Shown here: one piece after another, positions 47,036 through 59,456 of the stretch
Position numbering within the stretch: the first letter of the stretch is position 1
Layout: the number at the start of each line of letters is the position of its first letter
Origin: Mytilus galloprovincialis
Taxonomy: Eukaryota; Mollusca; Bivalvia; Mytilida; Mytilidae
DNA length: 64,000 nucleotides
Assembly (NCBI RefSeq): GCF_965363235.1
Contig: NC_134847.1
Coordinates: 50,778,805 to 50,842,804, forward strand
Direction of reading: 5' to 3'
The notes under the pieces: model-generated
Seen by the model: the letters and a program-made list of their open reading frames with translations, nothing else
What the model was told of the DNA's origin: nothing
The model's database searches: none
Translations under genes and position numbers: made by a program

Positions 47036-47800
47036 AGTTTTGCAAAATTTATATGAATAAAAGAAGATGCAAGGTCTATACATCAGGAACATATATATTG
47101 ACACATGTTCTAAATTGAAGGGAGTGGATTGGTTGTTCAACACCTATATTGATACATAAATTTCCGTTTTAATTATAGGGTCACCAACTTCAATTTTTGT
47201 GTATCAACTAATCTGTCACCGTGTTGAAAACTTCAAAAATCGATGATTTACAGTCTACAAGAGATTACACTTGTACACCAATTTGAATGGTGCATATAGT
47301 TAAAACGAAGTCTGTGATCCTATAAGATCTGTGACATAGCCCAGTTACCATAACTTGTAAAGAAAAGCAACTAAACTTAGCTTTAGGTTGTTTCAAGTGA
47401 ATGTTCTGATTTTGAGATAACTTCTAGTCTTCATCACTTCACTCATACTCTTTGTATTGTTTCTTAATTAAACAATGAGATTGCAACTTTTTTATTTCAC
47501 TTCCTGGTCCTTTGAGTCTGGTTTATCATACAGATATTTAGTGCAATTAATACCTTTATTTTCATTTCCAGTCGATTTCCTAATGAATGAGTTTGGTTGG
47601 CTTGCTTGCTTTGTTTGTATTAATGTTTGATCGACCATTTCCATTTTTTTTTTTATTGAATTAGTAAGTTTTCTTTCTTCACAGTTCCAGAACATGTGAT
47701 ATCAAAATGAATTCGACACAAATTTCTATTATGTTTTCATATTTTTAGATTATTATTTGAAGCGTTTAAATACAAATAACATATTTTATTAGTGTTTCTA

Positions 47801-47860
47801 TTTGCGGTCTCTTGTGGACAGTTGTCTCATTGGCATTCATACCACATCTTCTTTTTTTAT
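47801..47860 (+). repeat. SINE-like mussel repeat fragment
   Basis: 'gcggtctcttgtggacagtt', 'gtctcattggcattcatacc' and 'acatcttc' match the 3' part of the unit at 360-715. The rest of 47036-48438 shows no gene. Confidence 0.6.
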
Positions 47861-48438
47861 ATATTTAGGATGAAATTGGGCCCTGTAGTTTGGCATCAGT
47901 ACAATATTTTTTTTTTCTTTTACAGTAATTAAAATATTTGAAGTACTCAGTATCTATATGAAAGATGTACGATTATATTTACAATTCAATTCTAATATAA
48001 AACGTAGTTTTTTTACTTATTTTTTTGGTTTCATAGAGTTTCTAATATCAAAATTATTTATTACCCTTAAATTTAAAATTTTAAATAAGTATTTTCTTAT
48101 AATAAATCGCTTTTTTTCATTTAAGTTCTTGGTTAAATTTACAATATTTCAATTTTTTCATTTGCTATTTTCTTTTACGCCAAAACAAAGGACAACGGTT
48201 AGAACAATCTAACTAAGATAATCCTCAAAGGTAAAGCTCAGATAGCTTCAATGTGCATGCTGAGACATGTCGTAAGTCGGTCCTTACTTTATCATAATTT
48301 CTGTCCTAAGCATATAGTTTTACAGGACCAATCACAGGACAGTTTAATTTCGATAAACCTAGTTCTCATGTTATTATGTAACAAATATATTTTTATTTAA
48401 ATGAATAAATGTCTTTTATTTACTCGCATTTATACTTT

Positions 48439-48580
48439 AGGCATTAAGCTTAATGCCTGCTCATATTTTTCAGGATTTAAGCTTAAATCCTAGGATTTAA
48501 GACTAATGCCTAAAATCATTTAGGCAATATACTTACTGCCTATGCGTTAGCTCGTTGCCTAGGATTTAAGCTTAATGCCT
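48439..48580. repeat. Array of 20-bp palindromes centred on AAGCTT
   Basis: 'aggcattaagcttaatgcct' (48439-48458) and 'aggatttaagcttaaatcct' (48472-48491) are perfect palindromes. Related 20-base units follow at 48492-48511, about 48522-48541 and 48561-48580, some pairing an 'aggattt' half with an 'aatgcct' half. Units abut or are separated by about 10-20 bases. Confidence 0.85.
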
Positions 48581-48832
48581 AATTTCACTTATTGCCACAA
48601 GTTTAACCCTGCCTTTATATATTGTTTTCAGATGTCTTTCAGCAAACATTATTTCTTACAAAGCAAGCAAGCCAACTAAACAATTAACTTGCTAGCTTTA
48701 TGATAAGAGCTGTAAAATTAATATTATCATTGGTTTGTTTGATTGTTGATATTACAATTCACTCACACAGTTTTATTACTATTATTATTCTCTAAAATAA
48801 ACAAGCTGAAGATTAATAGCTTTAGATGTTGA

Positions 48833-49105
48833 CAATAAACTCATCATAGATACCAGGATTACAACTTTATACACAAAACACACGTTCAAAAGACTCGGTC
48901 ATCAGAAAAGTTAAAAGGTAAAATAAAGTATGAAGTTGATTATCGTTGAGGACCAAATTTCCACAAGAATTTGCCACATACAGCTAATGTAATGTTTTCA
49001 TTGGGTAAAAAATCCTTAGTTTTGTAAGCAGTTAACTAATAATTATGATCATATCAATAATAATTCATGTCAACACAGAAGTACTTACTACTGGGGTCAA
49101 AGTGT
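48833..49105 (-). mobile_element. Decayed retrozyme-like unit
   Basis: 'aactcatcatagataccagg', a worn hammerhead region, 'gccacatacagctaatgtaa' and 'tcaacacagaagtacttact' follow in family order. The ribozyme core is no longer recognisable. SINE-like fragments follow at about 49266-49345 and 49885-49945. Confidence 0.6.
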
Positions 49106-50156
49106 ATGTAGGGATTTTGTGTCCTTTATTTATACACCATTTTCCTTCCTTTCTATCAACTGACCTCTGACATGGAAGTAAATGACTTGGAGTATGGGTA
49201 AAGTTTGCAGTCTACAACAAATTCTATCTTGTTATTTCTTGTTTTGACAACAACCAGCTTATATAAAAAGAAGATGTGGTATGATTGCCACTGACACAAC
49301 TAAATGAAGTGGATGTAAGCAGTTTTAGGCAACCTTACAGCCTTCAACAATGTGAAAAATCAATACTGTGTGGTATGCTACAGAAGACCCCAAAATGAAA
49401 AATTTTAAAACAATTATATTGAGAAAACAAATGGCCTAATTTATAACTGTTTAGGAAAAATAAATGTGACAGACATGAACCAACATAACCTATTTTGCAT
49501 CTGAATCAAACAATAATTATTGAGAAATCTATGCATCATGTTTTTTATTGTTTACAAATATACATAAATTTCAAATACAACTGGTTCTAATAAATATTTC
49601 TTTTTGTATTAACAATTAACAAAGATGGTATCTGAATTCACTAACTTAATTTAATTCAAAAAAATATTTAAACTATAGCTGTATACATCTACAAAAATAT
49701 CAGTACAATATTTGCCTTTACAATTACCCTGTACAAAAACAATTGTTTCCATTTCATTTTTTTCGTACCTGCTGTGCATGAAATAGGTAACAATAACTAC
49801 AAACAGCTATGTGAAAATCTTTAAATACATTAAATAATTTCCTTACAAATATTTAATTTCAATTTGTTGTTGATAAATAGATATAAGAAGATTTGTTATG
49901 AGTGTCAATGAGACAACTCTCTGTCCAGGTCACAATTTGTAAAAGTAAACCATTATAGATCAAGGTAGATCCTTTTTATATATTACAAGGTATATACATT
50001 TGACTTTTAAGGTAACAGTATGTTAAAGTGTTCTATTAAGAATTTTGAAATGGCAGAGTACCTGACTGAAAAAGGACACACTAGCAAGTAAGCCTTTGCT
50101 GTTCGACTTCACTTTTTTTCATTTTTTAAAAGTCAAATGATATATGAAAAGAAGTA

Positions 50157-50721
50157 GGTTCAGCAAGACCCCTTTTTGGCCCCAAAATATGGCAGTTTTA
50201 CAAAATTGTGAAAATGTAATCTTTTAGCTATTTATTGGAAAGTAGAATGCTTCTGCTACATAAATATGATCTTTTTTTTACAATACAATGCACATATATC
50301 GTGTACTAGCATCATTAAGTCATGCTAAATTACTGAAATCTTCACAATTTAAGCATTTTAGTAAAATTTAGACAGTTTCTGTCTTAAATGAAAGTGGCCG
50401 CATTCGTGTTCATTCATAATATTGAAATGTAAGTTGTATTTGATGATAATGCATATCATATATAAAGGTTGAGGATGAACATGGATGCGGCTACTTTCAT
50501 TTTGGACAAAAACCATCTGAAAAGTGAAGTTTTTTGGCATATTTGATAGATTTTTAATATTTAAGCTTCAATCAGAGCGTTTTTAATGAATAATTCAGTT
50601 AAAATCTTTCACATAAACTAATTGAATCAATTGAAATAGACACTTGAGTGTTTAAAAAGTGTCCAAAATCTTTCGTTAAATGAACCTGAAATTTGAGGCC
50701 AAAATAGGCCCTTACCGGACC
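50157..50721. mobile_element. MITE with imperfect terminal inverted repeats (copy 2)
   Basis: Second copy of the element at 4974-5537, about 88-90% identical by eye along its length, flanked by TA (50155-50156 and 50722-50723). The internal palindrome and both ends are kept. The 60-codon minus frame inside is not a gene. Confidence 0.75.
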
Positions 50722-50729
50722 TAGTCCTT

Positions 50730-51904
50730 TGTTAATAGAAGATATGAAAATAAAGTTTTATACTTTTTTTTTTCATATCTATGGTTTTCTTATAGGCCAT
50801 TAATATAGAATTCGACCAAATTACAAATCTTCAAATGCTGAGAGATGACATAAAGACAAAAATACTGGCTTAAAACTTATCATCAGGTTGATAATCCCTA
50901 TTCGGTGAATTTCTAATAAATATGGGTTAACTGGGTAATTAATGACATGTATCATATTCCAGTAAAAATTGTCAAGGTGAAAATGTATTCAATGTGTAAA
51001 TGTATGAATGTACATGTTTTACTATTATTGAATAGTTTCTATTGGTATTCAATAACAAACATACAGATATACGAAATAGATGTGTAGATTGAGTTAACCA
51101 TGAAACAGAAAGGCAAAAGTGCAATTAATTAGTTTAATGTGTTCTGTTAAAAGAAAATATAATAACAAGTTAATATCGATATTGTATACAAGTTTATACA
51201 AATTTAAGGACTAGATGTATAACAGTCAAAAACTGGGGGTCTGCACACATTCCGAAATCAATGTGAATCAACTGACACAAACATGTTGATTGCATACTTG
51301 TGCAGACTTATAACAGGCAAAACATGTTAAATATCACACTAACATTCATATCCTTTGGCACATTGGTGTAGAACAGGTCATGATTATTAATTTACAATGT
51401 AAAACCTCACAAAGATTATAGTGAACATGAATACTACAAACTAACATTGAGTAAGTATTAAATAATAATTAAATGTATACTTTACTTTTTGTCTCCTAAT
51501 CTCCAAACTCTAGCAAGTATATATTGAAATGTAAAAAAACTATATATCATAAATTTAGATACTTCCAGAAGGTTTTTTAATAATACACTTATTTGAGTTT
51601 TTGAAATAATAAGAACTGGCATTTTGATATCAAATACATGTATCTATAAGAAGCTTTTCTCAATTTAAAAGAAAGAATTCAACTTGCTTTATTGTACTTT
51701 CTTCAAAAATCCCCAAAATCAATACACTCAATTATGTCTGAATTTACAGTTACAAAAAAGAAATCACTAAAATTCAACATTTTTTTTTATTCTTGATTTA
51801 CAACTTCACTTCATTTAACTAACTAAAAACGAGTTTTGCATGTGATAGGTCTTTAAGAATTATAAATAAAATTGAGTAATTTTGACATTTGTTGGATAGT
51901 GATT
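50730..51904. other. Gene-less stretch, probably POLQ 3' flank
   Basis: AT-rich sequence with no recognised exon or repeat family. Confidence 0.3.
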
Positions 51905-52235
51905 TGCCCTCAAATATACTATGACGTCATGGGAAATTGAATAACCCTTACATGTCTGATAGATATTGGTCCTCCAAAATACTATGACCTCATTACTATG
52001 ACCTCATAGGAAATTGAATAACCCTGACATGCCTTATAGTAATTGGTCCTCATAAATACTATGAACTCATGGGAAATTGATTAACCCTGACATTCCTGAT
52101 AGTAATTGGTCCTCAAAAATACTATGACCTTACGGAAAATTGAATAACCCTGACATGCCTGTTAGTGAATGGTCATCAAAAATACTATGACCTCACTGGA
52201 AGTTGAATAACCCTGACAAGTCTGATAAAGATCTT
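51905..52235. repeat. Tandem repeat of ~62 bp, five units
   Basis: The unit contains 'aaatactatgacctca', 'gggaaattgaataaccctga' and 'catgcctgatagtaattggtcctc'-like sequence. 'actatga' recurs at about 51919, 51982, 51996 (a short internal repeat), 52058, 52121 and 52184. It lies 55-385 bases beyond the POLQ stop codon and is probably within the 3' untranslated region. Confidence 0.8.
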
Positions 52236-52288
52236 TTCTTATAATTTTTGACAGAGACAATGGCAGTACTTTCTGTTCCACTACTTGT

Positions 52289-55200
52289 TTACAAATTTAT
52301 TTCCTCAAGCTTTCCCCAACTAGGTCCTGCCTTAACTTTAACTGGCAGACGGACAGACAGCTTCATGGCATTTTCCATCTCACTTTGTATAATCTGTGCC
52401 ACAGGTATCATATCATCTTGACAAACCTCGTAAATCAGTTCATCATGTAGCTGTAGGACAAGGTAGCCACCAGATAATTTCATTGTTGTGGATTTACTTC
52501 TGCTTCTAACATTGCGTCTTTCTACAACAAGAGTGCACACGCTGAAATGTCTCGCCTTCTATACTAATCATTGATATTATGTTGATAGTCCTAAGTAAAA
52601 AGCTAAGCTTTATAACAACTGTACCATAAACTTAACATTAACCAAGATAACTAAACAAAGACCAATGAACCTTGAAAATGAGGTCAAGGTCAGATGAACC
52701 ATGCCAGGCAGACATGTACAGCTAACAATGCTTCTATACAACATATATAGTTGACCTATTACTTATAGTTTAAGAAAAATAGACCAAAACACAAAAACTT
52801 AACACTGTGCAATGAACCGTGAAAATGAGGTATCGGTCAAATAAAACCTGCGCGACTGACATAAAGATCATTAAATATTTCCATACACCAAATATAGTTG
52901 ACCTATGGCATATAGTATTAGATAAAAAGACCAAAACTCAAAAACTTAACTTTGACCACTGAACCATGAAAATGAGGTCAAGGTCACATGACATCTGCCC
53001 GCTAGACATGTACACCTTACAATCATTCCATACAACAAATATAGTAGACCTATTGCATATAGTATGAGAACAACAGACCAAAACACAAAAACTTAACTAT
53101 AACCACTGAACCATGAAAATGAGGTCAAGGTCAGATGACACCTGCCAGTTGGACATGTACACCTTACAGTCCTTCCATACACCGAATATACTAGCCCTAT
53201 TGCTTATAGTATCTGAGATATGGACTTGACCACCAAAACTTAACCTTGTTCACTGATCCATGAAATAAGGTCGAGGTCAAGTGAAAACTGTCTGACAGAC
53301 ATTAGGACCTTGCAAGGTACGCACATATCAAATATAGTTATCCTATTACTTATAATAAGAGAGAATTCAACATTACAAAAAATTTGAACTTTTTTTTCAA
53401 GTGTTCACTGAACCATGAACATGAGGTCAAGGACATTGGACATGTGACTGACGGAAACTTCGTAACATGAGGCATCTATATACAAAGTATGAAGCATCCA
53501 GGTCTTCCACCTTCTAAAATATAAAGCTTTTAAGAAGTTAGCTAACGCCGCCGCCGTAGCCGCCGCCGGATCACTATCCCTATGTCGAGCTTTCTGCAAC
53601 AAAAGTTGCAGGCTCGACAAAAAATAATAATGAGTAGCTGTAAATTCAGAAATGTTTGCATGTATGTATAGTTGAAATTGTTGAAAAACCGACAAAAATG
53701 CAAGATTGATCATTATGATTTCTGTAAAGGCTACATACAAAAATGATAAGAGTTTTTTATTTTGAGATACCAATTCCATCAAAATTTTTTGCAGTAATGA
53801 AAACATTACAAAAATTTCTAACTTTACAGTACTAGGAGAAAACAATAGTTTTAATATTTTCAGTGCTAATTTTTCTACATTTCAAAGCTATATTGTCTAA
53901 AGTATGAAGATTCCCAGACTGACCACTTCAAAAGTGCATTTAACAAGAATGTGTCCGAAGTACATGGATGCCCACTCGCACTATCATTTTCTATGTTCAG
54001 TGGACAGTGAAATTGGGGTAAAAACTGTAATTTGGCATATAAATAAGAAAGATCATATCACAGGGAACATGTGTACTAAGTTTCAAGTTGATTGGACTTC
54101 AACTTCATCAAAAACTACCTTGACCAAAAACTTTAACCTGAAACAGGATGAATGAACGGACGGACGAAGGGATGGATGAACAGACGGACGAACTGATCCA
54201 CAGACCAGAAAACATAATGTCCCTCTACTATTGTAGGTGGGGCATAAAAATTTGTCTGTTTGCTAGAACATTTAAAACATAAACTGTTATCACAGAATTA
54301 TGTCTCGCCTTTTTGTAATTTTGATTATGCAAAGGTTGAAATCAAAATAGCAATACTTACACAATCTTACACAATTAAGTTATGCAAACATTCAAAGTCA
54401 ATGAACAATGACTGAGTTACATGGCTAAACAATCTCCATGTAAATGAGATGTGCCAATACTAATACAACTGCATACCAAATACCACTGACGTTATTATAA
54501 GCCGTTCCCAAACCTAAATACAAACATTAACTTGTAAACTATATAAAAGTTTCAAAGTCAATGAACCATGAAGAGGGGGTGGGGCTATATAATCTCCATG
54601 GAAACAATACTTGCAAATGACAATAAATTTGCATACCAAATAACATTGACTTAACATTAGCAGTTCATCTTAAACAGATCTAATCACAAACTAATATGTG
54701 TAAACTAAGATAAGTTTCAAAGTCATTAGACTGTGACTGAGGGGCAAGGCCAAATATTCTCCATGAAAATGAGATGTGCCGATGCTTATACAACTGAATA
54801 CCAATTGACATTGGCCTACCACTAATGGTTCCCCTTGTACTGACCTAATCAAAAACTAATACATGACAACTTAGAAAAATTTCAAAGTCAATAGACCATG
54901 ACTAAGGGGGCAGTGCCAAATTATCTCCATGGAAATGAGATATGCCAATGCTTATACAACTGCATACCAAATATCATTGACCTACCACTCGTGGTTCCCC
55001 ATAAACTGACCTAATCACAAACTAATGCATGTATATAAGCAAAAGTTTCAAAGTCAATGGACCATGACTGAGAGGGCAGGTTCAAATAATCTCCATGGAA
55101 ATGAGATGTGCCAATGCTTTTATCCTGATTTAGAGTAATTTCTCGCAATTTGATTGGCTTATATTGTCCTAATAAATTTCAGTACATTTTTTTTATTACG

Positions 55201-58200
55201 TCAATACGAATTATCTCCCTTATTTATTACGTAAATTGGAATTATCTCCTAAACCATTGACCTAATAAAAAATTAAAACAAGAATGTGTCCAAAGTACAC
55301 GGATGCCCCACTCAATCATTTTCCATGCTCCATGGACCGTTAAATAGGGTAAAAATCTAATTTGGCATTAAAATTAGAAAGATCATATCATAGGGCACAT
55401 GTATACTAAGTTTCAAGTTGATTGGACTTCAACTTCATCAAAAGGTTCCTTGACCAAAAACTTTAACCTGAAGCCAAAAACTTTAACCTGAAATTTGCAC
55501 TATCATTTTCTATGTTCAGTGAACCGTAAAATTGGGGTCAAAACTCTAATTTGGCATTTAAATTAGAAAGATCATATCATAGGGCACATGTATACTAAGT
55601 TTCAAGTTGATTGGACTTCAACTTCATCAAAAACTACCTTGACCAAAAACTTTAACCTGAAATTTGCACTATCATTTTCTATGTTCAGTGAACCGTAAAA
55701 TTGGGGTCAAAACTCTAATTTGGCATTTAAATTAGAAAGATCATATCATAGGGCACATGTATACTAAGTTTCAAGTTGATTGGACTTCAACTTCATCAAA
55801 AACTACCTTGACCAAAAACTTTAACCTGAAATTTGCACTATCATTTTCTATGTTCAGTGAACCGTAAAATTGGGGTCAAAACTCTAATTTGGCATTTAAA
55901 TTAGAAAGATCATATCATAGGGCACATGTATACTAAGTTTATAGTTGATTGGACTTCAACTTCATCAAAAACTACCTTGACCAAAAACTTTAACCTGAAG
56001 CCAAAAACTTTAACCTGAAATTTGCACTATCATTTTCTATGTTCAGTGAACCGTAAAATTGGGGTCAAAACTCTAATTTGGCATTTAAATTAGAAAGATC
56101 ATATCATAGGGCACATGTATACTAAGTTTCAAGTTGATTGGACTTCAACTTCATCAAAAACTACCTTGACCAAAAACTTTAACCTGAAGCCAAAAACTTT
56201 AACCTGAAATTTGCACTATCATTTTCTATGTTCAGTGAACCGTAAAATTGGGGTCAAAACTCTAATTTGGCATTTAAATTAGAAAGATCATATCATAGGG
56301 CACATGTATACTAAGTTTCAAGTTGATTGGACTTCAACTTCATCAAAAACTACCTCGACCAAAAACTTTAACCTGAAGCCAAAAACTTTAACCTGAAATT
56401 TGCACTATCATTTTCTATGTTCAGTGAACCGTAAAATTGGGGTCAAAACTCTAATTTGGCATTTAAATTAGAAAGATCATATCATAGGGCACATGTATAC
56501 TAAGTTTCAAGTTGATTGGACTTCAACTTCATCAAAAACTACCTTGACCAAAAACTTTAACCTGAAATTTGCACTATCATTTTCTATGTTCAGTGAACCG
56601 TAAAATTGGGGTCAAAACTCTAATTTGGCATTTAAATTAGAAAGATCATATCATAGGGCACATGTATACTAAGTTTCAAGTTGATTGGACTTCAACTTCA
56701 TCAAAAACTACCTCGACCAAAAACTTTAACCTGAAGCGGGACAGACGGACGAACGGACGAACGAACGGACGAACGAACGGACGAACGAACGGACGCACAG
56801 ACCAGAAAACATAATGCCCCTCTACTATCGTAGGTGGGGCATAAAAAAAGATCTGCTTTATAGTTCTAATATTTTAAATTTTTAACAGGTTTAGATTAAA
56901 TATCTTAAATATATTTGGTTGATTATTGTACAAATATTGAATTTGAATATAACAATATGTAATATAACAAAATCAGGATAAATTCGTTACACAGTGTTCA
57001 ATTGTCCTAATACGGAATTTATCGGGTAATAAAATTCATATCGGGTTTGGCTTCGCCTCATCCGATATGAATTTTATTGACCCGATAAATTCTTGTATTA
57101 GGACGATTGCACACTGTGTAACTAATAATACAACTGCATACCAAATATGACTGACTGGCCACTTGTGGTGTACCATAAACTAGACTAAATCACAAACTAA
57201 TACATTGTTGATGCGGTCGCCACCGACGCCGGAAACAGCATACCTATGTCTTGCTTTTTGACTCCGTCAAGGCGAGACAAAAAATCTTTCAATTTGACAT
57301 GAACTTGAAAACTCTTTTTAAGTTTAATGTAAAAAAACACAAACAAAAACAAACAAACAAAAGTTGAAAATACTGTAAAATTCCTGTCATCCTGTTACTT
57401 TATCAAAAACTATTGCATAATAATTTGTAAATCAAACCACAAGTGATATGGATTTACTTGTAATTTTCTTGGTTATCCAGTGACTTATTCATAGGGATGC
57501 TCAATAACTGCTGTAGGTCAAGTAAAATTACAACAGCAGAGAACAGTGCAATAAAGATGTTTCAAAAGAATTCTATTGATTTTTTATTTCCAATAGGTTG
57601 GAATTAATCAAAATTTGAGTTTTTGGTAAAATGCATTAAGTTGTGGTGACCAATATTTGTTGTTTTTCCATTTGTTTTTTCGTCTATCATTATAATTGAT
57701 TAAAACTTTATCAAACGGACAACATTTCAATATAAGTAAATCTCTCTGCTTCCTCCATGAATGTGAACAAAACAACAACAGTTGTTTATTTGTACCTAAA
57801 CTGGGGCTTACTAATAATACTGTTCATTATCAGTTTATAAACAATTTTTTTTTTATAAAAATATACCAAGTCAGTAACCTAATGATCAGTAGTTGTTGTA
57901 TGTTGATGTGGTAAATAAATGTTGTTTTTTTTTATATAGATTAGACTGTAAGTTTTCCTGTTTGAATGAATATGTTTTACACTAGTCATTTTTTGGGTCC
58001 TTTAAAGCTTGGTGTTCAGTGTGATCCAAGGCTCCGTGCTGAAGACCATGCTCTGACCTATAATGATTTACTTTTACAAATTGAGACTTGGATAGAGAGT
58101 TGTCTCATTCTACATCTTCTTATATCTAAGGATGTCAATTTTGCAAGAAAAAAATCTTGCATGCTCACAATAAAAGAAAACACATAAAATCAGTATGTGC

Positions 58201-59401
58201 ATAGCAAAAAAACACACCAAAAAGCAAAGGGTTAGGGCTTCATCTCAAAGTCACTATCAAACAGTGAATGACAATTTCTTACCAATAAACTTATGTGAAT
58301 GAGTATATGCTGATTGTGGGAAGACCTCCTTTAATTTCACATCTATACAATTCATGGCTGTTTTGACCAAGTCAGCTGCTGATCCTTGTACTGTAGTATT
58401 AACTGCCTGACGCTCTGCCTGAAAAATACAAGCAAATATTTGTCTATAAAAGACTTGATATTTCAAAAGTTTCCTCTGTAATCTCTATATAGCAACCAAT
58501 TTCATAACTTTAGCAGGTAAAACAAATAAGCGAATATGAATTGTGGAGAATATGTCGAACTCAGATCTTCCTTTATATATATAATACATTAGAATAATCA
58601 TAGGAAACAGTGAAAAAAAAATCGTCTGCTAGAATGGGTTACCTGAAAAAAAGTATCTGCAAAAAAGAAGTTGGTCTACATTATATTACAGGTGCATATT
58701 CATTATAACATGATTTTTTTTTAACATGGTAATTTTTTTAACAAGACCAGTTTTCCTCTGTCAAAAGATAACTTTAAAGGGAGAAAACTACTTTTAAAGT
58801 TTATCTCATAGGTGCAAAATACATGTCCATAAACAATGGTAAAAACTATATTTCAAATACATTATATGCTAATTTAACTTTAATGTTTGCTGACCTATAT
58901 TTGTCTAGGGGGTTAAAGGTTATCTTTCATCACATCCAGGGCAAGAACATTTTGATGTGATATGACTATAAAATGTAAATATCAATACTCTTCTGACATA
59001 CACTGACATATTGGGTTTAATTATTTTACTTGTTACTGCACAAGGAAACAATTAGATATACTGTGGATTCATGATTATTCATGAGACACTAATTTGCATC
59101 AATTTCGGGGTGTAAGCTAGGGAACTACTAATTTATATATTCAACAAAGTACATTTTCCATAGGTGTGTATGCAGGCTTCAGCATCTAATATCAATAAAA
59201 ATATAATTTTTACCTCAAACCACAAAAAATGGTATCCATGAAAATAAATGAATCTGTTTATATAAGAGATAATTACATGAGCTCTGGAATATGGTTGAGT
59301 AGAAGTAATGGATGGTAAATATCGTCTTCTGCCAGTCATGGTTTGTACATAGCCTTTATCTCTACAGTATTCTACTGTTGTTCTCAAATATGTCCTCATG
59401 C
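52289..59401 (-). CDS. POLQ: DNA polymerase theta, C-terminal three exons (5' part outside window)
   Basis: Exons 59277-59401, 58283-58418 and 52289-52521 (stop TAA), with phases 0 and 1 at the junctions, encode the last ~164 residues of a family A polymerase domain. Readable motifs: 'GYVQTMTGRRRYLPSI', then across a junction 'RAH'-'AERQAVNTTVQGSAADLVK', and in the last exon 'LVLQLHDELIYEV', which is motif C with the catalytic HDE. The ending 'LPVKVKAGPSWGKLEEINL' follows. The extra 'HSHKFIERRNVRSRSKSTTM' between the QGSAAD helix and motif C corresponds to POLQ insert 3; POLN is shorter there. The 3'-ward intron is about 5.8 kb and full of transposons. POLQ performs microhomology-mediated end joining in the nucleus; that role is family knowledge. 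The helicase half and motifs A and B are not in this window. Confidence 0.88.
52525..53625 (+). mobile_element. Helitron-like element with six ~147-bp core repeats
   Basis: Starts 'caacaagagtgcacacgctg' then 'aatgtctcgcc'. Core units marked by 'gaaccatgaaaatgaggtca' recur at about 52667, 52811, 52962, 53107, 53258 and 53410. A GCC-rich tract (53547-53570) and a terminal hairpin ('gagctttctgcaac'/'gttgcaggctcg') end it in 'gacaaaaaa'. The same start recurs at 63903. It sits in the POLQ intron with its start 2-4 bases from the last-exon acceptor. Confidence 0.75.
53936..54247 (+). mobile_element. Pearl-like element, single core unit
   Basis: 'taacaagaatgtgtccgaag', one ~170-bp core ending 'ccaaaaactttaacctgaaa', a degenerate (GGAC/GAAC) tetranucleotide tract, then 'acagaccagaaaacataatg' and the end 'aggtggggcataaaaa'. 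Same family as 55284-56847 with one core instead of eight. Confidence 0.72.
55284..56847 (+). mobile_element. Pearl-like element with eight core repeats and tetranucleotide tract
   Basis: After 'aagaatgtgtccaaagtaca' and one diverged unit, seven almost identical units start at 55491, 55660, 55829, 56018, 56207, 56396 and 56565, with lengths of 169 or 189 bases. The longer ones repeat 'ccaaaaactttaacctga' once more. It ends with a (GGAC GAAC)n tract (about 56737-56792), 'acagaccagaaaacataatg' and 'aggtggggcataaaaa'. Tandem ~160-bp cores followed by a tetranucleotide microsatellite are the known layout of bivalve pearl elements. Confidence 0.85.
56986..57122. repeat. Foldback element, ~60-bp arms
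   Basis: Starts 'gttacacagtgt' and ends 'acactgtgtaac'. The arms carry 'tgtcctaatac', 'gaatttatcgggt' and 'aataaaattcatatcgg' and their complements around the loop 'tttggcttcgcct'. It lies inside the 54300-57283 composite. Confidence 0.85.
57284..58282. other. POLQ intron, gene-less
   Basis: No exon was recognised. A SINE-like fragment ('gatagagagttgtctcattc', 'acatcttctta') lies at about 58088-58128. The short plus-strand open frames here look incidental. Confidence 0.35.
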
Positions 59402-59456
59402 CTGTAAAAAAGAATTATATCAGTATGTTGTCATTGAAATATTTTGAGTATTGTTT

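Larger units (their letters stand above)
54300..57283 (+). mobile_element. Helitron-like element with ~165-bp cores, interrupted by insertions
   Basis: The left end 'tgtctcgcctt' (from about 54301) matches the complement of the right end 'aaggcgagaca'. Five core units ('tttcaaagtcaatg', 'tctccatggaaatgagatgt', 'acaactgcataccaaat') run from 54391 to about 55118. The sixth is split: it stops near 55118 and resumes at 57123 ('taatacaactgcataccaaa'), followed by 'gatgcggtcgccaccgacgc' and the terminal hairpin. About 2 kb of later insertions lie in the gap. Confidence 0.68.

Noticed and set aside
55491-56732. Regular repeat array considered as CRISPR-like
   Set aside because: Units are contiguous with no unique spacers, in a eukaryotic pearl element.
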